A DNA stretch of 64,000 nt from Rubrivivax gelatinosus (GTDB lineage Bacteria; Pseudomonadota; Gammaproteobacteria; Burkholderiales; Burkholderiaceae_C): the NCBI RefSeq assembly GCF_004340905.1, contig NZ_SLXD01000005.1, positions 124,001-188,000 on the forward strand, in the 5' to 3' direction. A program made the translations under genes and the position numbers. Within the stretch, counting starts at the first letter, position 1. The number at the start of each line of letters is the position of its first letter. Below are positions 8,118 to 16,499 of the stretch, in pieces. Under the pieces are notes generated by a model. The model did not search any database, was not told where the DNA came from, and saw only the letters and a program-made list of their open reading frames with translations.

Positions 8118-10222
8118 CGGGCAGCCGCTGGCTGGCGGCACTCGAACCGGCGCACGCCTGCGCCGGCCGGGTGCGCTGGCGCTACCGCGTCGAACGCGGC
8201 GGCGCGCTGGACGCCCGTTCGCTGCGCCGGGCCGCCGAGGCCTTGCGCGGCGTGCGCGAGGCGCGGGTCAACGCCGCGGTGCGATCGCTGGCACTGCGTT
8301 ATGACCCGGCGCTCACCGACGTGGCGACGCTCGCCGCGCAGCTGCTCGCGCTGGCGCCGCCCGGGCGCGCCCCGGCCGCCGGCTCGGCGCCCGAGCCGGC
8401 GCTGGGCAACGTGCTGGGCACCGGCGCGGCACTGCTGCTGGGGCCGGCACTGCCGCTGGCGCTGCGCGGCCCGGTGGCCACCGCCAACGCCGTGCCGCTG
8501 CTGGGCGAGGCGCTGGAGGACTTCCTGCGCGCCGGCATCACCTCCCACGTGCTGGAGGCGGTGGCGGTGGCGATCTCCATCGGCCGCGGCGACCACGTCG
8601 CGGCCAACACCACGTCCTTCCTGCTCGCCCTGGGCGAGTACCTCGAACACTCGATCGAGCGCCGCTCCGACGCCCTGCTGTCGCAGCTGCTGCGCCCGGC
8701 CGACACCGAGGTCTGGGTCGAGCGCGAGGGCCGCGAGACCCGTGTCGACGCCGACGCGGTGCAGGTCGGCGACACGGTCATCGTCGCCACCGGCGCGGTG
8801 ATGCCGGTCGACGGCACGGTGCTCGGCGGCGAGGCGCTGGTCAACGAGGCGACGATGACCGGCGAGAGCGTGCCGGTGGCGCGCCGCCGCGGCGACCACG
8901 TGCTGTCGGGCACGCTGGTCGAGGAAGGCCGGCTGCGCGTCTATGCCGAACGTGTCGGCCGCCAGGCGGCGGCGGCGCGCATCGCCGACTTCGTCGCCCA
9001 GTCGCTGGAGACCAAGGGCCAGACGCAGCTGGAGGCCGCGCGCCTGGCCGACCGCCTGGTGCCGATGGTGCTGGCGCTGGCCGCCGGCACCTGGGCGCTG
9101 TCGCGCGACGGCCGCCGTGTCGCCGCGGTGCTGCAGGCCGACTACTCCTGCGCGCTGAAGCTGGCGACGCCGGTGGCCTTCAAGTCGGCGATGGCCGAGG
9201 CCGGGCGCAGCGGCATGCTGATCAAGGGCGCACGCGCGCTCGAACGCCTGGCCGCGGCCGACACCTTCGTCTTCGACAAGACCGGCACGCTGACCACCGG
9301 CCGCCTGCTGGTCACCGACACCGTCGCGCTGGACCCGGCGCTGACGCCGGCGGACCTGCTGAACCTCGCCGCCTCGGTCGAGGAGCACTACTTCCACCCG
9401 ATGGCGCTGGCCGTCGTCGAGGCCGCGCACCGCCTGCCCGAGCGCCAGCACTTCGACCACGCCGAGGTCGAGTTCATCGTCGCCCACGGCGTGGCCAGCG
9501 AGATCGAGGGCCGGCGCGTGGTCGTCGGCTCGCGCCACTTCGTCGAGGACGACGAAGGCATCGCCGTGGCGCCGCACGCCGCGCGCCTGGAGGCGCTGGA
9601 GGCCGACGGCAAGACCCTGCTCTACATCGGCTGGGGCGGCACGCTGATCGGCGTGCTGGCGATGCGCGACCAGCTGCGCCCCGACGCCGCGGCCACCGTC
9701 GCGCGGCTGCGCGAGCTGGGCGTGCGCCGCGTCGTGATGCTCACCGGCGACCACCCCGAACGTGCACGCGAGAGCGCCGCCGCGCTGGGCCTGGACGACT
9801 ACCGCGCCGGCCTGATGCCCGAAGACAAGGCGGCAGTGCTGCGCGAGCTGGCCGCCTCGGGCGCGCAGATCGCCTTCGTCGGCGACGGCGTCAACGACGG
9901 CCCGGCCCTGAGCGGCGCGCACGTCGGCATCGCGATGCACCGTGGCGCCGACGTCGCCCGGCTGGCCGCCGACGTCGTGCTGCTCGAGGACCGCATCGGC
10001 CACGTCGCCGAGGCCAAGGCGCTGGCGCTGGCCACGCGCGAGCTGATCGACACCAACTTCAGGCTCACGATGGGGCTGAACTCGACGATCCTGGGCGCCG
10101 CCGCGCTGGGCGCGCTGAGCCCGGTGGCCGCGTCGATGCTGCACAACGGCAGCACGATCGCGATCCTGCTGCGTGCGCTGGCCGGCGCCGGGCTGCCGCG
10201 CGGACGCCGCCAGAAGGGCTGA
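8114..10222 (+). CDS. P1B-type heavy-metal translocating ATPase with YSC in place of CPC
   Basis: A 702-residue inner-membrane metal pump. Residues ~15-80 look like a degenerate HMA domain without CxxC. The actuator loop has TGES (249-252). The membrane metal site, normally CPC/SPC-ALGLATP, reads YSCALKLATP (Y344, S345, C346, K349). The phosphorylation site is DKTGT (Asp388). The nucleotide domain has the His-Pro pair of P1B pumps (H428-P429) and a TGDHPERA motif, and the hinge is GDGVNDGPALS. The last helices contain a conserved-looking LNSTI and MLHNGSTI. I chose GTG at 8114 because it overlaps the previous stop; longer upstream readings run through other genes. The metal cannot be assigned. 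Confidence 0.93.
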   Translation: MTGSRWLAALEPAHACAGRVRWRYRVERGGALDARSLRRAAEALRGVREARVNAAVRSLALRYDPALTDVATLAAQLLALAPPGRAPAAGSAPEPALGNVLGTGAALLLGPALPLALRGPVATANAVPLLGEALEDFLRAGITSHVLEAVAVAISIGRGDHVAANTTSFLLALGEYLEHSIERRSDALLSQLLRPADTEVWVEREGRETRVDADAVQVGDTVIVATGAVMPVDGTVLGGEALVNEATMTGESVPVARRRGDHVLSGTLVEEGRLRVYAERVGRQAAAARIADFVAQSLETKGQTQLEAARLADRLVPMVLALAAGTWALSRDGRRVAAVLQADYSCALKLATPVAFKSAMAEAGRSGMLIKGARALERLAAADTFVFDKTGTLTTGRLLVTDTVALDPALTPADLLNLAASVEEHYFHPMALAVVEAAHRLPERQHFDHAEVEFIVAHGVASEIEGRRVVVGSRHFVEDDEGIAVAPHAARLEALEADGKTLLYIGWGGTLIGVLAMRDQLRPDAAATVARLRELGVRRVVMLTGDHPERARESAAALGLDDYRAGLMPEDKAAVLRELAASGAQIAFVGDGVNDGPALSGAHVGIAMHRGADVARLAADVVLLEDRIGHVAEAKALALATRELIDTNFRLTMGLNSTILGAAALGALSPVAASMLHNGSTIAILLRALAGAGLPRGRRQKG

Positions 10223-10223
10223 G

Positions 10224-10697
10224 TCAGCGCAGCAGGCTGCGCCGGTGCATCGCCAGGTGCACGCCCAGCAGGCCGAGAAAGACGCTGCCGGTGGCGACGT
10301 GCGCGGCTTTCGCGCCGGCAGCGGCCAGCGCCAGCGAGCTGCCCAGGCTGGCGAGCATGCCGACGTTCGTCGCCCGCGCCAGCTGGCGCCGCCGGCCGGG
10401 GCGGCGCGGCCGGGCAGCCGCCGGTGCGGGGCTGGGCGCCGCCTCCCGGGCAGGCAGCCACGGCGCGACGGCGTCGAGCACCTCGCGGCACATCGCGGCC
10501 TCGTCGACACGCGTGCCGTCGTACTCGACGACGACGCTGCCGGCGGCCGCGTTGGCGCGCAGCGTGCGCAGCGCCGGCAGCGAATCCAGGCGGGCCAGCA
10601 CCGCGTCACGCAGCGCATCGCGGCGCAGGCGCGCGTCGCGCAGGCGCAGCCGTCCAGGCACGGACGAGACGATCGGGAGAGAGCGGGCGGTGTCCAT
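10224..10697 (-). CDS. HMA2-domain membrane protein, convergent with the P-ATPase
   Basis: 157 residues. The N-terminal half has the HMA_2-type signature SSVPGRLRLRDARLRRD, then a ferredoxin-like fold sequence (ALRTLRANAAAGSVVVEYDG) without the metal-binding CxxC. A basic Pro/Arg linker (about 95-112) leads to two hydrophobic segments (NVGMLASLGSSLALAAAG; GSVFLGLLGVHLAM). This layout matches accessory proteins found with HMA2-type P-ATPases. Its stop lies one base from the ATPase stop, on the opposite strand, so it is convergent and not in the same operon. The role is probably regulatory or scaffolding, by inference. Confidence 0.75.
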   Translation of the reverse strand: MDTARSLPIVSSVPGRLRLRDARLRRDALRDAVLARLDSLPALRTLRANAAAGSVVVEYDGTRVDEAAMCREVLDAVAPWLPAREAAPSPAPAAARPRRPGRRRQLARATNVGMLASLGSSLALAAAGAKAAHVATGSVFLGLLGVHLAMHRRSLLR

Positions 10698-10793
10698 GCC
10701 GTCGTTTTACCGCGCCCCGCACCGCAGCGGACGGCAGTGGGTCAACAGCGAACGCCGTGCGCGCCCCGACGCCGAGCGCTCGTTTCACGCGGC

Positions 10794-10814
10794 ATAATGC
10801 GAACCATTCTTATT
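10794..10814 (+). promoter_or_regulatory. Fur-box-like operator upstream of third sigma gene
   Basis: The sequence has AATG-CGAAC-CATT followed by CTTATT. This is weaker than the other Fur-like sites but lies in the equivalent place, 60-80 bp before the sigma start. Confidence 0.5.
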
Positions 10815-10874
10815 TGATCGCACCCCAGACCAGCCAGCCGCCAGTCTCCCGCCCGCCGGTGCCGGGCCTCCTGG

Positions 10875-11372
10875 ATGAGTTCGGCCGTGCTGGAGCGTCA
10901 TTACCGCGAACTGCTCAACTTCCTCTGCCGCCTGGTCGGCGACCGCCATGCCGCGGCCGACCTGACGCAGGAGAGCTTCATGCGCGTGCTCGCGCTGCAG
11001 CAGGCCGGCCAGGCCGTGCTCGACGGCCGCGCCCTGCTCTACCGCACGGCGCGCAACCTCGTCGTCGACCGCCACCGCCGCGCCGCGGTGCGCCGCCACG
11101 ACGCGCTGGAAGAACTGGCCGAAGACGAACACCCGAGTGCGCCGCCGCGCTGGCAGCCCGACGAAGCGCTGGCCTCACGCCAGGATGCGCAGGCCTGCCT
11201 GGCGGCCATCGAGGCACTGCCGCCGCGCTGCCGCGAGGCCTTCGTGCTGCATGTCTTCGACGAGCTGAGCCAGGCCCAGGTCGCCGAACGCATGGGCATC
11301 TCGGTCAGCATGGTCGAGAAGCACGTCGCGCGCGGCCTGCTCGCCTGCCGCGACGCACGCTGCGGAGGATGA
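10875..11372 (+). CDS. ECF sigma factor, FecI-like
   Basis: 165 residues. Region 2: VLERHYRELLNFLCRLVGDR, then ADLTQESFMRVLAL. The linker contains the family motif LYRTARNLVVDRHRR. Region 4: RCREAFVLHVFDELSQ, then QVAERMGISVSMVEKHV. The predicted start is the ATG at 10875. It is first of a plus-strand set sigma, FecR, receptor, esterase, DUF3325, DUF3649, PepSY, so it probably activates the receptor downstream in response to its ferric siderophore. It is more divergent from the two minus-strand sigma factors than they are from each other. Confidence 0.92.
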   Translation: MSSAVLERHYRELLNFLCRLVGDRHAAADLTQESFMRVLALQQAGQAVLDGRALLYRTARNLVVDRHRRAAVRRHDALEELAEDEHPSAPPRWQPDEALASRQDAQACLAAIEALPPRCREAFVLHVFDELSQAQVAERMGISVSMVEKHVARGLLACRDARCGG

Positions 11373-11420
11373 GGACACGCGGCCGCTCGTGCGTCTACCG
11401 TCACGACGACCGCCCCGACG

Positions 11421-12470
11421 ATGCAGCCGCCCCACGAAGGACCGCCCCGAGCGCCGACCGAGCCTCACGAAGAGGAGGCGGCGCGCTGGGTCGCACGCCG
11501 GCGCGACGGCCTGGACGCCGCGGGCCGGCAGGCGCTGCAGGCCTGGCTGGACGCCGACCCGCGCCACCTGCGGGCCTTCGCCGAGCTGCAGGACACCTTC
11601 GTGCGTGTGGCCGCGCTGCCGGCCGGCGGGGTTGCCCGGCTGCGCGCGGGCATGGCGCCGCACGGGCCCGCGCGGCCGTCACGGCGGCTGGGGCGCAGGC
11701 TGGGCGCTGCGCTCGCGCTGGCCGCGCTGGGCCTGGGCTGGACGGCCTGGGACCGCTGGTCGATGCAGCCGCGTTTCGATCAGCACTACGCCACACAGCG
11801 GGGTGAACAGCTCGCCGTGACGCTGCCCGACGCCGCCGGCGGCGGCAGCCGCGTGCGCCTGGACAGCGCGACGCGGCTGGACGTTCGCCTCCACCGCGAC
11901 CGGCGAGAACTGCGGCTGCACGAGGGCCGCGCCAGCTTCGCCGTGCATCACGACCCCGCACGCCCGTTGCACGTTCGCGCCGGGCCCCTGGACGTGCTCG
12001 TCACCGGCACCCGATTCTCGGTGCGCCACACGCGCGAGGGCCTGGACGCCGGGCGTGTCATCGTCGAGGTCGAGCAAGGCCGGGTGCGCGTCAGCTCCGA
12101 GGCCGGCAGCGGCAAGGCGGCCGCGGTGGAACTGCGCGCCGGCCAGATGCTGGGCACCGACGCGGCCGGCGTCCCGGGTCCGGTGCGCCCGCTGGTCGCG
12201 GCCGCCGCCACGGCCTGGCGCGAAGGCCGCATCGCCTTCGACGGCGTGCCGCTGGCCCAGGCGCTGGCCGAGTTCGAGCGCTACGGCCCCACCGGCGTCG
12301 TCGTGCGCGACCCTGCGGTCGGCGCACTGCCGGTCGGCGGCAGCTGGCGTGTCGGCGACGCGCGGCGCTTCGCCGAGACGCTGCCCGAGCTGCTGCCGGT
12401 GCGGCTGGAGTTGCGCGACGGGGTGATCGAGCTCGTCGCGCGCCCGTCGCCAGCGGGTCACGCGACTTAA
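11421..12470 (+). CDS. FecR family anti-sigma/regulator
   Basis: 349 residues. The cytoplasmic DUF4880-like N-terminus (EEEAARWVARRRDGL, then QAWLDADPRHLRAFAEL) binds the sigma factor. One membrane helix lies at about residues 92-112. The periplasmic FecR domain spans about 125-245 (VRLDSATRLDVRLH, VLVTGTRFSVRHT). The C-terminus carries an STN-like region (IAFDGVPLAQALAEFERYG) that would contact the receptor's STN domain. It follows the sigma gene by 48 bp. The first residues before EEEAARW are Pro-rich, so the exact start is moderately certain. Confidence 0.92.
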   Translation: MQPPHEGPPRAPTEPHEEEAARWVARRRDGLDAAGRQALQAWLDADPRHLRAFAELQDTFVRVAALPAGGVARLRAGMAPHGPARPSRRLGRRLGAALALAALGLGWTAWDRWSMQPRFDQHYATQRGEQLAVTLPDAAGGGSRVRLDSATRLDVRLHRDRRELRLHEGRASFAVHHDPARPLHVRAGPLDVLVTGTRFSVRHTREGLDAGRVIVEVEQGRVRVSSEAGSGKAAAVELRAGQMLGTDAAGVPGPVRPLVAAAATAWREGRIAFDGVPLAQALAEFERYGPTGVVVRDPAVGALPVGGSWRVGDARRFAETLPELLPVRLELRDGVIELVARPSPAGHAT

Positions 12471-12472
12471 CG

Positions 12473-12490
12473 CGAAATATTCTCATTCGC
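12473..12490 (+). promoter_or_regulatory. Fur-box-like operator upstream of receptor gene
   Basis: CGAAATATTCTCATTCGC carries the ATTCTCATT half-site seen at the other Fur-like boxes, framed by GCGAA/TTCGC. It lies just after the FecR stop and about 95 bp before the receptor, so the receptor probably has its own iron-regulated promoter. Confidence 0.5.
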
Positions 12491-12585
12491 GACGTGAGGG
12501 TTGGGCGCAGCCGTGCGTCTGCATCGGCAGGAACGGGGCGGCCACTGCGCGTCCCGCGATCAAGAACCGACCGAGAACCCCTGCA

Positions 12586-14991
12586 ATGCGCCGAGCGCGA
12601 TTCACCCCTGCCCCCCTGGCCCTGGCGGCCGCCGCCGTCGTCCTGAACCTGGCGAGCACCCTGCCCGTGCAGGCCCAAACCAGCACCACCGCAGCCGCGC
12701 CGCTGACGCTGGACCTGCCGGCCCAGCCGCTGGGCCAGGCGCTCAACGAGCTGGCGCGCCGCGCCGATCTGCAGCTCAGCTTCCCGGCCGAAGCCGTGGC
12801 CGGCAAGACGGCGCCGGCCGTTTCCGGACGGCTGACGCCGGCACAGGCGCTGGAGCGCCTGCTGGCCGGCAGCGGCCTGGCCGCCAGCGTCGACGGCCAG
12901 CATGTCGTCGTCAAGCCGGCCGCCACCGCGCGCGAATCGGCGCTGCCGGCGGTCAAGGCCAGCGCCGGCGCACTCGCCAGTGAACTGCCGGCGCCGCATG
13001 CCGGCGGCCAGGTCGCGCGCGGCGCCCGCGTCGGCGCGCTGGGCAACCTGTCGGTGATGGACACGCCGTTCAGCACCGTGGCCTACACCTCCGAACTGAT
13101 CGCGCAGCAGCAGGCACGCACCGTGGCCGAGGTGCTGACCAACGATCCGGGCACGCGTTTCACGACCTCGGCCGGCCACGCCTACGAGAACTTCCGCGTG
13201 CGCGGCTTCGACGTCAACGCCGGCGACCTGGCGATCGAGGGGATGTACGGCCTGGCGCCGGTGGGCCACTCGCCGGTGGAGTCCCTGGAGCGTGTGGAGC
13301 TGCTGAAGGGCCCGAGCGCGCTGTTCAGCGGCATGCCGCCCGGCGGCGGCGTCGGCGGCGTCGTCAACCTGGTGCCCAAGCGCGCCGGCGACGACCCGTT
13401 GACCCGCGTCAGCTTCGGCCTGCAGTCCGAGTCGCAGGCCGAGCTCGCGCTGGACCTGGGCCGGCGTTTCGGCGAGCACAAGCAGTGGGGCCTGCGCGTG
13501 AACACCGCCTACAGCGACGGCGACACGACGCTGGACGAGCAGAGCAAGAAGCGCGAGTTCCTGTCGGCCGCGCTGGACTACCGCGGCGAGGCGCTGAGCG
13601 CCACGCTGGACGCCTACACCAGCACCGAGAAGTTCGACGGCGGCACGCCGGCGATGTACTGGTTCGCGACCACCGACATCCCGGGCGCGCCGGATCCGAG
13701 CACCAACCAGTTCCGCAACGGCTGGGGCGAGCTCGAGAGCAAGGCCGTCATCGCACGCGCCGAGTACACGATCAACGCGCAGCTCGACGCCTTCGCCGGC
13801 ATCGGCCGCCGCGACCACGATTACGCCGGCTTCATCAACGGCACGCACGCGCGCCAGATCGACGCCGACGGCAACTACACCGGCCGCATGGTCGGCCAGC
13901 GCGGCTACAGCGACTCGAGCTCGGCCGAAGCCGGCCTGCGCGGGCGCCTGGACACCGCCGGCATCCGGCACGAGCTGGTGCTGCACGCGACGCGGTTGAA
14001 GCAGGAGGACGGCTCGGCGGTCAACATGAGCACCTTCACGTCCAACATCTACGACCCGGTGACGCCGGTGATGGTGGCCGTGCCGGGCAGCGCGTCCAAG
14101 ACCGGCGAGACCACGCTGGACAGCCTGGCGCTGGTCGACACCCTCTCCTTCCTGGACGACCGCCTGCGCCTGACGCTGGGCGCGCGCCACCAGGGCGTGG
14201 AGACGAAGAGCTTCAGCACCGCCGGCGCGGTGACCGCGCACTACGACGAGAGCGCGCTGACGCCGGCCGTCGCCGTCGTCGTCAAGCCCTGGGGCCAGGA
14301 CGTCTCGCTGTACGCCAACTACGTGCAGGGCCTGAGCAAGGGCGACACCGTCACCGACACCGCGGCGACCAACTACCAGCAGGTCTTCGAGCCCTACAAG
14401 ACCGAGCAGATGGAGTTCGGCCTGAAGTGGACCAACGGCACCTTCACGAACAGCCTGAGCGTGTTCGAGATCACCAAGCCGACGATGATGGCCACCGGCG
14501 ACAGCGCCGCACCGACCTACAGCGACGACGCCGAGAAGCGCGTGCGCGGCATCGAGTGGAGCAGCTTCGGCGCGCTGACGCCGCAGCTGCGCGTGCTCGG
14601 CGGCGCCAGCTACAACCAGGGCATCCTGACCCAGACCGCCTACGGCCAGTACGACGGCAACACCGCGGTCGGCGCGCCGCGCTGGCTGGGCAACCTGGGC
14701 GCCGAGTGGGACACGCCCTGGGTGCCGGGGCTGACGCTCAGCGCACGCACGACGGTCACCACCGGCCAGTTCCTCGACGCCGCCAACACCCAGCGCATCC
14801 CGGGCTGGAGCCAGGTCGACGTCGGCGCGCGCTATGCCACCGAGCTGATGGGCCGTGCGACGCAGTGGCGCCTGGGCGTGACCAACCTGTTCGATCGCCA
14901 CTACTACTCGGGCAGCTTCAGCGACAGCACGCCGATCGCCACGCTGGGCCCGGCACGCAGCGTCGCGGCTTCGGTGACGGTGGACTTCTGA
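12586..14991 (+). CDS. TonB-dependent siderophore receptor with STN signalling domain
   Basis: 801 residues, outer membrane. A signal peptide precedes VQAQTS (about residue 27). The STN domain spans about 40-112 (LDLPAQPLGQALNELARRAD, GRLTPAQALERLLAG). Plug motifs are visible: NDPGTRFTTSAG, NFRVRGFDVN, LERVELLKGPSALFSGM and GGVVNLVPKRA. The barrel ends with the aromatic SVTVDF. The STN domain and the sigma/FecR pair just upstream mark a cell-surface signalling receptor. The following genes (esterase, PepSY membrane protein) suggest that the imported ferric siderophore is hydrolysed or reduced in the periplasm. The ligand is unknown. Confidence 0.95.
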   Translation: MRRARFTPAPLALAAAAVVLNLASTLPVQAQTSTTAAAPLTLDLPAQPLGQALNELARRADLQLSFPAEAVAGKTAPAVSGRLTPAQALERLLAGSGLAASVDGQHVVVKPAATARESALPAVKASAGALASELPAPHAGGQVARGARVGALGNLSVMDTPFSTVAYTSELIAQQQARTVAEVLTNDPGTRFTTSAGHAYENFRVRGFDVNAGDLAIEGMYGLAPVGHSPVESLERVELLKGPSALFSGMPPGGGVGGVVNLVPKRAGDDPLTRVSFGLQSESQAELALDLGRRFGEHKQWGLRVNTAYSDGDTTLDEQSKKREFLSAALDYRGEALSATLDAYTSTEKFDGGTPAMYWFATTDIPGAPDPSTNQFRNGWGELESKAVIARAEYTINAQLDAFAGIGRRDHDYAGFINGTHARQIDADGNYTGRMVGQRGYSDSSSAEAGLRGRLDTAGIRHELVLHATRLKQEDGSAVNMSTFTSNIYDPVTPVMVAVPGSASKTGETTLDSLALVDTLSFLDDRLRLTLGARHQGVETKSFSTAGAVTAHYDESALTPAVAVVVKPWGQDVSLYANYVQGLSKGDTVTDTAATNYQQVFEPYKTEQMEFGLKWTNGTFTNSLSVFEITKPTMMATGDSAAPTYSDDAEKRVRGIEWSSFGALTPQLRVLGGASYNQGILTQTAYGQYDGNTAVGAPRWLGNLGAEWDTPWVPGLTLSARTTVTTGQFLDAANTQRIPGWSQVDVGARYATELMGRATQWRLGVTNLFDRHYYSGSFSDSTPIATLGPARSVAASVTVDF

Positions 14992-14996
14992 GCGCC

Positions 14997-15935
14997 GTGC
15001 GCGCGACGACCCTGAGGCGCGTGTTCGCCGGCCTGGCGCTGGCGTTGGCCGCCGGCGCCGCGCCGGCGGCCGACGCGCCGGTGCTGCTGCCCGGTGCACG
15101 CCAGTTCGACATGGCGTCCGAGGCCACCGGCCAGCGCTACCGCATCTTCGTCTCGGAGCCCGACGCGCCGCCGCCGCCGGCGGGCTACCCGATGCTGGTC
15201 GTGCTCGACGGCAACGCCGCCTTCCCGGTGGCGGCCTTCCTGGCGCGTTCGGTGGCCGCGCGGCGCGAGGTCACCGGCCACCCGCCGGTGCTCGTCGTCG
15301 GCGTCGGCTACCCCGGCGAGGCCGACTTCGACGTGCCGGCGCGGCGGCGCGACTACACCGTCGGCGTCGGCGAACGCGGACACGCCGGCCAGGAAGGCGG
15401 GGCCGAGCGTTTCCTCGACTTCATCGAACGCGAGCTCAAGCCCCGCATCGCCGGGCGCCACCGGCTCGATGCACGCCGCCAGGCGCTCTTCGGCCATTCC
15501 TTCGGCGGCCTGCTGGTGCTGCACGCGGCGCTCACGCGGCCGGCGAGCTTCTCGACCTTCTTGGCCTCCAGCCCGTCGATCTGGTGGAACGGGCGGCGCG
15601 TGCTCGACGGCCTGGACGGCGCGCTGGCGCTGCCGGCGGCGGCGCTGCCGCGGCTGCAGATCAGCGTCGGCGCGCTGGAGGACGAGCCGCCGCCCGGGCG
15701 CCTGTCGCCCGAGACGCGGGCCCTGCTGGCGCAGCGGCCCATGGTCGGCGAGGCGCGCTCGCTGGCCGCGCGGCTGCAGGCGCAGCCGTCGTGGCAGGGC
15801 CGCGTCGCCTTCCACGAGTTCGCCGGCGAGAACCACGGCTGGGTCTGGCTGCCGGCGCTGTCGCGCGGCATGCAGTTCTTCCTCGATCAACCCGACGCGC
15901 CGGCGCCCGCCGGGCGCGACAAGGACCGCTCATGA
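14997..15935 (+). CDS. Periplasmic alpha/beta hydrolase, IroE/Fes-like siderophore esterase
   Basis: 312 residues from GTG at 14997, five bases after the receptor stop. The N-terminus is a signal peptide ([19 protein letters not shown]). The fold is the esterase family PF00756: a strand (YPMLVVLDGNAAFP), the nucleophile elbow GHSFGG (Ser168), SSPSIWWNGR, and a late ENHGW that supplies the catalytic His. IroE-type enzymes cut trilactone siderophores such as enterobactin in the periplasm, and its place directly after a siderophore receptor fits. The substrate is inferred; a general carboxylesterase role is possible. Confidence 0.85.
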   Translation: MRATTLRRVFAGLALALAAGAAPAADAPVLLPGARQFDMASEATGQRYRIFVSEPDAPPPPAGYPMLVVLDGNAAFPVAAFLARSVAARREVTGHPPVLVVGVGYPGEADFDVPARRRDYTVGVGERGHAGQEGGAERFLDFIERELKPRIAGRHRLDARRQALFGHSFGGLLVLHAALTRPASFSTFLASSPSIWWNGRRVLDGLDGALALPAAALPRLQISVGALEDEPPPGRLSPETRALLAQRPMVGEARSLAARLQAQPSWQGRVAFHEFAGENHGWVWLPALSRGMQFFLDQPDAPAPAGRDKDRS

Positions 15936-16216
15936 GCTTCACGCTCCTCGGGCTGATCGCGACGCTGGCCGGCAGCGCCAGCCTGTACCTGGCGTCAGCG
16001 CACCAGCGCTGGCGCCCGCGTCCCTGGCCGGCGCGTCCGGCGCGCGCGGCCGCCTGGCTGCTGTGGGCCGCGGCGATCGGGCTGTTCGGCCAGGGCCTGC
16101 AGCCGCTGGCCGCGGCCTTCTGCTTCGCCACCGCGCTGATGCTGACGCTGACCGTGCTGCCCTACCTGGGCGCGCTGCGCGGCATGCTGCGGAGACCCGA
16201 CGATGGCCCGCGCTGA
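15932..16216 (+). CDS. DUF3325-like small membrane protein
   Basis: 94 residues, starting at an ATG that overlaps the esterase stop by four bases. It has three hydrophobic helices (LLGLIATLAGSASLYLAS; AAWLLWAAAIGLFGQGL; FCFATALMLTLTVLPYLGAL) with a basic RWRPRPWPARPAR loop. This resembles DUF3325 proteins, which occur with DUF3649 and PepSY membrane proteins in iron-uptake operons. The molecular function is unknown. Its end overlaps the next gene by 14 bases. Confidence 0.75.
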   Translation: MSFTLLGLIATLAGSASLYLASAHQRWRPRPWPARPARAAAWLLWAAAIGLFGQGLQPLAAAFCFATALMLTLTVLPYLGALRGMLRRPDDGPR

Positions 16217-16493
16217 ACCGATCCGCCGCGACTGGCTGGCCAAGACGCTGGCCGGCACCGTGCTCGGGCTGACGCTGGGCCTGGGCTGCAGCGCGGTGTT
16301 CAGCGTGCTGGCGACCGGCCTGCCGCTGCCCGTGCGCGCCCAGCTCGCGATGTGGATGGTGGCGCCGATCTGGCTCGGCACGCTGTCGGGCTGCTACTTC
16401 TTCGCCGACGGCTGGCGGGCATGGCGGGGCCTGGGCCTGGCCAACCTCGCCGTCTTCGGCGCCTGGGCGCTGCTGCGCCAGTTCCTTTCCTGA
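16203..16493 (+). CDS. DUF3649-like small membrane protein
   Basis: 96 residues with three hydrophobic segments (TLAGTVLGLTLGLGCSAVFSVL; LAMWMVAPIWLGTLSGCYFFA; GLANLAVFGAWALLRQF). It resembles DUF3649 proteins, partners of DUF3325 and PepSY proteins in ferric-siderophore operons. It lies six bases before the PepSY gene. It may assemble with it as a membrane reductase complex; that is inference from conserved neighbourhoods. Confidence 0.75.
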   Translation: MARAEPIRRDWLAKTLAGTVLGLTLGLGCSAVFSVLATGLPLPVRAQLAMWMVAPIWLGTLSGCYFFADGWRAWRGLGLANLAVFGAWALLRQFLS

Positions 16494-16499
16494 CCCGCC

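Noticed and set aside
8024-10618. An 864-codon minus-strand frame opposite the P-ATPase
   Set aside because: Same GC-driven shadow; the plus strand carries all P-type ATPase motifs.
12091-15099. A 1002-codon antisense frame opposite the STN receptor
   Set aside because: Composition is Arg/Ala/Gly-rich with no domain, whereas the plus-strand receptor is complete with STN, plug and barrel motifs.
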